Shown piece after piece: positions 6,958-11,859 of a stretch of 11,859 nt of DNA. Each line of letters begins with the position of its first letter. Position 1 is the first letter of the stretch. Under the pieces are notes generated by a model that was not told the DNA's origin, did no database searches, and saw nothing but the letters and a program-made list of their open reading frames with translations. The position numbers and the translations under genes are program-made. The stretch comes from Bacteroidota bacterium (GTDB lineage: Bacteria > Bacteroidota > Bacteroidia > Chitinophagales > Chitinophagaceae), in the NCBI GenBank assembly GCA_028877045.1, contig JAGWPQ010000077.1:1-11859 (forward strand), written 5' to 3'.

Positions 6958-9768
6958 ATGAAGAAATTTATTTTTACGGCCATCTTAAGTTTGATGTGCG
7001 GAATACTTTTTGCACAAACTGTTGGAACAGTTAAAGGGAAATTGATCGACAGTATTGGTAAGCAATCACTTAAAGATGCTTCTGTTGAAATATTAATAGC
7101 AAAAGATTCTTCAAGATCGATGTTGGGATTAGCGAAAGCGGATGGAAGTTTTGAAATAAAAAATATTCCTTTAGGCAACTATATTATTCGAATTTCTTTC
7201 CAAAGTTATGTGTCTCAATTTAGAAATATAAAAATTGCAAAAGCAAATCAGGAAATTAATGTGGGGAATATTTATTTGGTTTACAGTTCGGATAGATTAC
7301 CTGATGTTGTTGTTACGCAATCGCCTGTTCAAATAAAAAAAGATACTGTTGAATTCAATGCATCCAATTTTACCGTAAAACCAAATGCTGTTGCTGAAGA
7401 TCTTTTAAAGAAAATACCCGGTATGGATGTTGATAAGAGTGGTGCTATTAAATCGCAGGGTGAAACTGTTCAAAGAGTTTTGGTGAATGGGAAAAGATTT
7501 TTTGGTGATGATCCGAAAATGGCGACAAAAAATTTACCTCCTGATGTGATCGATAAAATACAGGTGTTTGATGATCTAAGTGATCAAAGCAAGTTCACCG
7601 GATTCGATGATGGCAACCGCGTTAAAACAATTAATATCACCACAAAAAAAAATACAAGCAAAGGATATTTTGGTAAAGCAGTTGCAGCTGCAGGCACCGA
7701 TGGTAATTATGATGAAAGCTTTAACATGCATCGCTTTGATGGCAACACACAAATATCTGCACTGGGTCAGGCAAATAATATTAATAAACAAAATTTTACA
7801 CCACAAGACATGTCGGGTGGTGGCGGAGGTCGCGGTGGTGGTGGTTTCAATAGTGGCAGTTCGGGCATAACAACGACATTGGGCGCCGGTTTAAATATGA
7901 AAACTTCCTGGGGAAAATTGAACAGCAGTGCATATGGAAGTTATTTTTATAATGATTTAAAAGGCGATGTTGAACAGCAAAGCCTAACACAAACTTTAAT
8001 TACAGCAGATTCATCAACCTTTAAAAACAGCGTTTCATCATCGGCTTCTAACACAGCTAATCATCGAGTAAATTTTAATCTGGAAGAAAATTTCGATTCA
8101 TCGAATTCATTGGTTGCAAGACCAAATATTGCATTTCAAACATCAACTCCTAATTCATCTTCAAGCACTACAACAACAGGTACAACTGGATCTTTAATTA
8201 ATAATTCGGTAAATACATCAAGCAGTTATAACAGTGGTTATAATATTAATGGAGCCAATGCACAGTTGAGACATCGGTTCAATAAAAAATTCAGAACGAT
8301 TTCATTAGATCTTAATTTTTCTAACAGTGCAAATGATGGTAATGGATACAGTTATGCTGTTAACTCTTTTTATGGTACACATCCAAACAGTGCTATATTA
8401 AATCAATATTATGTTGATTCATTTCACTCATTTAGTTTTACGCCAACATTATCTTACACCGAACCAATAGCAAAAAATCAAATCTTAGAATTCAGGTATA
8501 GTTTTAATACAAATACTAATCATTCTGTAAATAATACTTACGAGTATAATACTGTAACAAAAATTTATGATAAGTTCGACAGTCTGTACAGCAATAGTTA
8601 TAAATACAATGCAAGTTCGAATACATTGTCAGTTAGCTATCGTTTACAGGAAGCAAAATATAATTTTAATATTGGCACAGGACTTCAATACACGGATTAT
8701 AAAAGTGAGAATACAGTAAAAAATATAATTGTTGCTCATAATTATGTAAACATTACACCTACTGCCAACTTTACTTATAATTTTAAAAAGACCGAAAACC
8801 TGAGAATATTTTATTCGGGCAGAACCGGCCAACCAAGTGTTACAAATCTTCAACCTTTAAAAACGATCAGCGGATTAGATACTGCCATGGGTAATCCAGA
8901 TTTAAAACCGCAGTTCGTAAATTCGGTTAGGCTGTTATATACTTCTTTCGATCCGGTTACGCAGCACATCATGTTTGCTACCATTAATGCAAGTGCTACA
9001 ACAAACGATATTCAGAGTTCTATTATTCAGCACAGCAACGGAACAAAAACCACAACCTATGCCAATTTAAACGGTACTTATAATATTAATGGATATTTTA
9101 ATTATGGTTTTGCATTAAAGAAACCAAAATCCAATCTCAACTTCGCAACCAATATTGGTTATACGCAAAGTCAAACTTTAGTATCAACCGATTCAACTTT
9201 GCTTACACCAAAAAGTAATTTTACAAAAAACACAACATTGGGTGAAACTGTAAAATGGACGACCAATCTGAAAGACAATTTCGATATGAATCTTTCGGCA
9301 GGAACCAATTATGTTATTGCATACAATACTTTAAATCCAACGCAAAACGCAAATTATTTTGTTCATACCGTAACAACAGATTTTACATTTTATACAAAAA
9401 GTGGTTGGATATTGGCATCAGACTTTACTTATACCTATAGTGGCAATCGTCCACCGGGATACAATGCCAGCGTGCCTTTGATCAATCCATCCATTGCCAA
9501 ACAATTTTTTAAAAATAAAGCAGGTGAATTGCGATTGACAATTTTTGATTTATTAAATCAAAATGTTGCAGTTTCCAGATCAGTAAGTACAAACACAATT
9601 GTTGACAGCAAAACAAATGTGCTGAAACAATATTTCATGTTAACCTTCACATATAACCTCCGCAATTTTGCAGGTCAACAACAAAAAATGCCAAACATGT
9701 TCAGAGGCATGCGGCCACCGGGTTTTGGTGGTGATGGCGGGCATTTTGGTGGTTGGCACAGAGATTAA
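6958..9768 (+). CDS. Outer-membrane beta-barrel protein, TonB-dependent-receptor-like (OMP_b-brl_3 type)
   Basis: A 936-residue outer-membrane protein. The ATG at 6958 is chosen because it opens a clean signal peptide, MKKFIFTAILSLMCGILFA, with likely cleavage after Ala19; an upstream in-frame TTG at 6934 would spoil it. Residues about 22-108 form a carboxypeptidase-regulatory-like domain (GTVKGKLIDSIGKQSLKDAS, then DGSFEIKNIPLGNY). A plug-like domain follows (about 115-225) with the block VLVNGKRFFGDDP typical of this family. The rest is barrel with many alternating aromatic strands. Two Gly-rich stretches stand out: one near residues 286-300 between plug and barrel, and the C-terminal tail MFRGMRPPGFGGDGGHFGGW. 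The last strand is FMLTFTYNLRNF, before that tail. No SusD-like partner is adjacent, so it is unlikely to be a glycan-uptake SusC. The ligand cannot be told from sequence. Confidence 0.9.
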   Translation: MKKFIFTAILSLMCGILFAQTVGTVKGKLIDSIGKQSLKDASVEILIAKDSSRSMLGLAKADGSFEIKNIPLGNYIIRISFQSYVSQFRNIKIAKANQEINVGNIYLVYSSDRLPDVVVTQSPVQIKKDTVEFNASNFTVKPNAVAEDLLKKIPGMDVDKSGAIKSQGETVQRVLVNGKRFFGDDPKMATKNLPPDVIDKIQVFDDLSDQSKFTGFDDGNRVKTINITTKKNTSKGYFGKAVAAAGTDGNYDESFNMHRFDGNTQISALGQANNINKQNFTPQDMSGGGGGRGGGGFNSGSSGITTTLGAGLNMKTSWGKLNSSAYGSYFYNDLKGDVEQQSLTQTLITADSSTFKNSVSSSASNTANHRVNFNLEENFDSSNSLVARPNIAFQTSTPNSSSSTTTTGTTGSLINNSVNTSSSYNSGYNINGANAQLRHRFNKKFRTISLDLNFSNSANDGNGYSYAVNSFYGTHPNSAILNQYYVDSFHSFSFTPTLSYTEPIAKNQILEFRYSFNTNTNHSVNNTYEYNTVTKIYDKFDSLYSNSYKYNASSNTLSVSYRLQEAKYNFNIGTGLQYTDYKSENTVKNIIVAHNYVNITPTANFTYNFKKTENLRIFYSGRTGQPSVTNLQPLKTISGLDTAMGNPDLKPQFVNSVRLLYTSFDPVTQHIMFATINASATTNDIQSSIIQHSNGTKTTTYANLNGTYNINGYFNYGFALKKPKSNLNFATNIGYTQSQTLVSTDSTLLTPKSNFTKNTTLGETVKWTTNLKDNFDMNLSAGTNYVIAYNTLNPTQNANYFVHTVTTDFTFYTKSGWILASDFTYTYSGNRPPGYNASVPLINPSIAKQFFKNKAGELRLTIFDLLNQNVAVSRSVSTNTIVDSKTNVLKQYFMLTFTYNLRNFAGQQQKMPNMFRGMRPPGFGGDGGHFGGWHRD

Positions 9769-9815
9769 TTATTTTATTATTTGTTTACCTGCGATTGTAA
9801 TTCTATCGGGCTGTT

Positions 9816-9851
9816 GTTGCGTCGCACCCTTCAACGCTTTGTTCTTTGTTC
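9816..9851 (-). repeat. Dispersed intergenic repeat, copy D (inverted)
   Basis: On the minus strand this unit starts GAACAAAGAACAAAG, continues CGTTGAAGG and ends in GTGCGACGCAAC, the same 12-bp core as copies A and C. It lies 47 bases after the stop of the outer-membrane protein gene and points back toward it. Its first half resembles copy B rather than A and C, so there appear to be two subtypes. Confidence 0.75.
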
Positions 9852-10070
9852 GACAAAATATTAACTAACAAACGTAAGTTCAATAATCGTATAATAATAG
9901 TATTCAATATCAGCACAAAAAACTTTCACAAAAAAAATTACTTCATTTATTGTAAACTGTTATACTTTTACAGCCTTATAAAATTTGTTCACCTATTTAT
10001 ATTGAACAAGAAATTGAAAAAGATAACATCACATACACAATTATCGGCTACTCATCCTGCATTAACAGGT

Positions 10071-10130
10071 ATGGGTAATGGCGTATGTACTTTTAACTTT
10101 CTGTATTTACTGCGACGACCTCGTATCTAA
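10071..10130 (+). CDS. Putative arginine-operon leader peptide, 19 residues
   Basis: The short frame reads MGNGVCTFNFLYLLRRPRI and then TAA. Three of its last five residues are Arg (codons CGA 10113-10115, CGA 10116-10118, CGT 10122-10124), and it stands 103 bases upstream of the first gene of an apparent arginine operon. This is the layout of an attenuation leader: when charged tRNA-Arg is scarce the ribosome stalls on the Arg codons and changes folding of the RNA downstream. Only three Arg codons are present, fewer than in classic leaders with long runs. No Shine-Dalgarno is visible, as for the other genes here. The frame is open further upstream (to about 9846), but that longer reading gives a Lys/Asn/Phe-rich sequence typical of AT-rich non-coding DNA, so the ATG at 10071 is preferred. 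Function is inferred from position and composition only. Confidence 0.55.
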   Translation: MGNGVCTFNFLYLLRRPRI

Positions 10131-10137
10131 TATTTAT

Positions 10138-10191
10138 TGCCGTAATCTTCGGCAGCAACGGGCATTTCACTAACATAAAAAAGCCCATCGT
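10138..10191 (+). promoter_or_regulatory. Putative attenuator hairpins after the leader peptide
   Basis: Eight bases after the leader stop, TGCCG (10138-10142) pairs with CGGCA (10150-10154) around a 7-base loop. A second, weaker stem can form between ACGGGC (10158-10163) and GCCC plus GT (10183-10186, 10190-10191) with a 3-base bulge. No T-run follows either stem on the + strand, so a standard intrinsic terminator is not demonstrated. The placement between the Arg codons and the GNAT gene suggests a role in attenuation or in gating translation. Confidence 0.4.
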
Positions 10192-10233
10192 GTATTTACT
10201 CAAATTTATCATTCCTAATAGTTGCAATAAAAA

Positions 10234-10947
10234 GTGGAGAATCAACAACAAATCATTATTCGTGTAGCAGACCAGTCAGATACGCATTATGCAAAATGCA
10301 TTACCGACGAAATGGAATCATCGGCAAAAGCCCGTGGAACAGGAATTGCAAAGCGCTCACCTGAATATGTTGCTGCAAAAATGCTGGAAGGCAAAGCTGT
10401 AATTGCTGTTACAACATCCGGCCAGTGGGTTGGCTTCTGTTATATTGAAGAATGGAGCCACGGAAAATTTGCTGCCAACAGCGGATTGATCGTTGCACCC
10501 GAATTCAGAAAGAGTGGCGTGGCAAAACAGATCAAACAAAGAATATTTAATTTATCGAGAGAAAAATATCCCGATTCTAAAATATTTGGTTTAACCACCG
10601 GATTGGCTGTGATGAAAATAAACAGCGAGTTGGGTTACGAACCGGTTACGTACAGCGAACTAACAGATGATGAAACTTTTTGGGCCGGTTGCAAAAGCTG
10701 CGTGAATTATGATATTTTGATGAGCAAGGATAGAAAGAATTGCATGTGCACGGCTATGTTGTTTGATCCGAAAGATCATTACGAACCAAAAGAAACAAAA
10801 GAATATTTCGAAGAAAATAAAAAAGGATTTGAACGATTAGTAAGATTTAAACAATGGAAACTACTGCGGCCTTTTTTAAAAAAAGATAATGGCGGTGGCG
10901 CAAACGGACAAAAATCCTCCTTGTTTAATTTCTTTGTTCATTTATAG
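10234..10947 (+). CDS. GNAT-family acyltransferase, probable N-acyl(acetyl or succinyl)glutamate synthase
   Basis: A 237-residue cytosolic GNAT enzyme starting at GTG. The acyl-CoA-binding motif A is SGLIVAPEFRKSGVAKQ (about 89-105), and motif B is TGLAVMKINSELGYEP (about 121-136). Proteins of this type head the arginine clusters of Bacteroidota, where a classical ArgA is missing, and argG follows here after 84 bases. The likely reaction is acylation of glutamate with acetyl- or succinyl-CoA; some Bacteroidota are known to use succinylated arginine intermediates, and the sequence does not decide. Four cysteines, C153-x2-C156 and C170-x-C172, look like a metal or structural site. The last residues (SSLFNFFVHL) are encoded partly by repeat copy E, so the C-terminus may have been altered by the repeat. 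It is probably controlled by the leader peptide at 10071-10130. The family is sure; the substrate is inferred from context. Confidence 0.8.
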   Translation: MENQQQIIIRVADQSDTHYAKCITDEMESSAKARGTGIAKRSPEYVAAKMLEGKAVIAVTTSGQWVGFCYIEEWSHGKFAANSGLIVAPEFRKSGVAKQIKQRIFNLSREKYPDSKIFGLTTGLAVMKINSELGYEPVTYSELTDDETFWAGCKSCVNYDILMSKDRKNCMCTAMLFDPKDHYEPKETKEYFEENKKGFERLVRFKQWKLLRPFLKKDNGGGANGQKSSLFNFFVHL

Positions 10948-10973
10948 AAAGGCGTTGAAGTGAGTGACACAAC
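10936..10973 (+). repeat. Dispersed intergenic repeat, copy E (divergent, overlaps the GNAT gene end)
   Basis: The segment starts GTTCATTTATAGAAAG and continues CGTTGAAGTG, then a degenerate core GAGTGACACAAC. Over the last 21 bases it matches copy C at 18 positions. The first 12 bases encode the last residues and stop of the GNAT gene; the rest lies in the 84-base spacer before argG. Confidence 0.6.
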
Positions 10974-11031
10974 GAAGATGCCATTTGTACAGCAGCCGGT
11001 AACAAAAAATTTAATTAATAAATATTGTAAG

Positions 11032-11859
11032 ATGAAAAAAGTTGTATTAGGATTCAGTGGCGGATTAGATACCACTTTCTGCGTAAAACATTTTGAAGAA
11101 AAAGGTTACGAAGTACACAGCATCATTGTAAACACAGGTGGTTTCAATGAAGATGAATTAAAAAAAATAGAGGAACACGCATATAAACTTGGTGTAAAAA
11201 CGCACACAACGGTAAATGCGGTGAAAGGTTATTACGACAGCATCATCAAATATTTGATATTCGGAAATGTTTTAAAAAATAATACGTATCCGTTGAGTGT
11301 GAGTGCCGAAAGATTAAGTCAGGCATTGCATATTGCAGAACATGCTAAAAAATTAAATGCCGATGCTGTGGCACATGGAAGTACCGGTGCAGGAAATGAT
11401 CAGGTGCGTTTTGATATGATTTTTCACATCATGATCCCGGGAGTTGAAATTATTACACCGATCAGAGATTTAAAATTAAGCCGCGAAGAAGAGATCACTT
11501 ATTTAAAAAGTAAAGGTGTTGATATGAATTTTGCGAAAGCAGTGTATTCGATCAACAAGGGATTATGGGGCACCAGTGTTGGCGGTAAAGAAACATTGAA
11601 CAGCAAAGGAATTTTACCCGAAGAAGCCTGGCCAACACAGGTAACAAAAACCGAAAGCGAAGAAATAAAATTAAGTTTTGTAAAAGGTGAGTTGACAGCA
11701 ATCAATGATAAACAATTTTCTCATCCAACAGAAGCTATTCAATATTTACAAACTATTGCAGGCCCGTTTGGAATTGGAAGAGATATTCATGTGGGTGATA
11801 CCATCATCGGTATTAAAGGCCGTGTTGGTTTTGAAGCGGCAGCACCAATGGTTATTTTA
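11032..11859 (+). CDS. argG: Argininosuccinate synthase (3'-partial)
   Basis: ArgG joins citrulline and aspartate using ATP to form argininosuccinate, the penultimate step of arginine synthesis, in the cytosol. The frame is open from the ATG at 11032 to the last base, 276 codons; full-length enzymes are about 400 residues, so roughly 120 residues are missing. The PP-loop nucleotide-binding motif SGGLDT is at 9-14, and the substrate motif HGSTGAGNDQVRFD at 115-128. The block SINKGLWGTSVGGKE follows further on. Two places differ from the common bacterial form: NTGG where ADIGQ is usual, and TGAGND where TGKGND is usual. From memory these are standard in the Bacteroidota branch of ArgG, so the gene looks functional. 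It lies 84 bases after the GNAT gene on the same strand, so it is probably cotranscribed and under the same arginine leader. Confidence 0.95.
   Translation, partial: MKKVVLGFSGGLDTTFCVKHFEEKGYEVHSIIVNTGGFNEDELKKIEEHAYKLGVKTHTTVNAVKGYYDSIIKYLIFGNVLKNNTYPLSVSAERLSQALHIAEHAKKLNADAVAHGSTGAGNDQVRFDMIFHIMIPGVEIITPIRDLKLSREEEITYLKSKGVDMNFAKAVYSINKGLWGTSVGGKETLNSKGILPEEAWPTQVTKTESEEIKLSFVKGELTAINDKQFSHPTEAIQYLQTIAGPFGIGRDIHVGDTIIGIKGRVGFEAAAPMVIL

Larger units (their letters stand above)
9769..10233. other. 465-base gap: repeat copy D and arginine leader region
   Basis: The first part holds repeat copy D on the minus strand. From about 9852 to 10070 the DNA is very AT-rich and I see no gene in it. 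A weak -7-like TATAAAATTTG at 9977-9987 could be the arg promoter, but the spacing between TA and TTTG is one base too long. The last part, 10071-10191, holds the leader peptide and its downstream hairpins. Confidence 0.6.

Noticed and set aside
9846..10130. A 94-residue protein in the gap before the GNAT gene
   Set aside because: Its upstream part is Lys/Asn/Phe-rich low-complexity translation of AT-rich DNA that begins inside repeat copy D. Only the last 19 codons look meaningful, as a leader peptide.
10150..10190. Intrinsic terminator in the arg leader read from the GGGC/GCCC stem
   Set aside because: On the + strand the stem is only four to six pairs with a 19-base loop and no T-run behind it; the T-run on the minus strand has no stem before it.
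1754..10973. The repeat copies as a CRISPR array or IS ends
   Set aside because: Spacing is irregular (kilobases apart), orientation is mixed, and there is no cas gene, transposase or target-site duplication visible.

Overview
The window is chromosomal DNA from a member of the Bacteroidota, most likely of the Chitinophagaceae type (inference). The pointers are AT-rich coding sequence, no obvious Shine-Dalgarno sequences, several matches to the Bacteroidota promoter pattern (TTG, about 20 bases, TAnnTTTG), a long-form IspG, an OMP_b-brl_3-type outer-membrane protein, and a Bacteroidota-type arginine cluster that starts with a GNAT acetyltransferase followed by argG. All genes recognised are on the + strand. 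No insertion sequence, phage gene, CRISPR array, tRNA or rRNA was seen.

Layout. 1-1725: 3' part of ispG (MEP isoprenoid pathway, [4Fe-4S] enzyme), whose start lies before the window. 1855-2580: comB-like phosphosulfolactate phosphatase with a promoter almost touching its start codon. 2810-6592: a 1260-residue SNF2-family helicase/translocase with two SWIM-type zinc motifs near the N-terminus. 6958-9768: a secreted carboxypeptidase-regulatory/plug/beta-barrel outer-membrane protein. 10071-10130: a 19-codon open frame ending Leu-Leu-Arg-Arg-Pro-Arg-Ile, read here as the leader peptide of an arginine attenuator. 10234-10947: a GNAT acyltransferase, probably the first enzyme of arginine synthesis. 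11032-11859: 5' part of argG, cut by the window end.

The last three form one regulatory unit. The leader would sense charged tRNA-Arg, the GNAT enzyme would acylate glutamate, and argG would make argininosuccinate, probably with further arg genes downstream. The earlier genes look like independent housekeeping units.

The most unusual thing seen is a dispersed intergenic repeat of about 36-39 bp with the core GTGCGACGCAAC. Five copies (1754-1792, 6643-6678, 6727-6765, 9816-9851, 10936-10973) occupy four of the five gaps between recognised genes, in both orientations. Two copies sit at nearly the same distance upstream of a promoter, and one overlaps the end of the GNAT gene. The second item of note is the arginine leader, which lacks a canonical U-tract terminator. 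I do not see a defence system or other large novel gene cluster.
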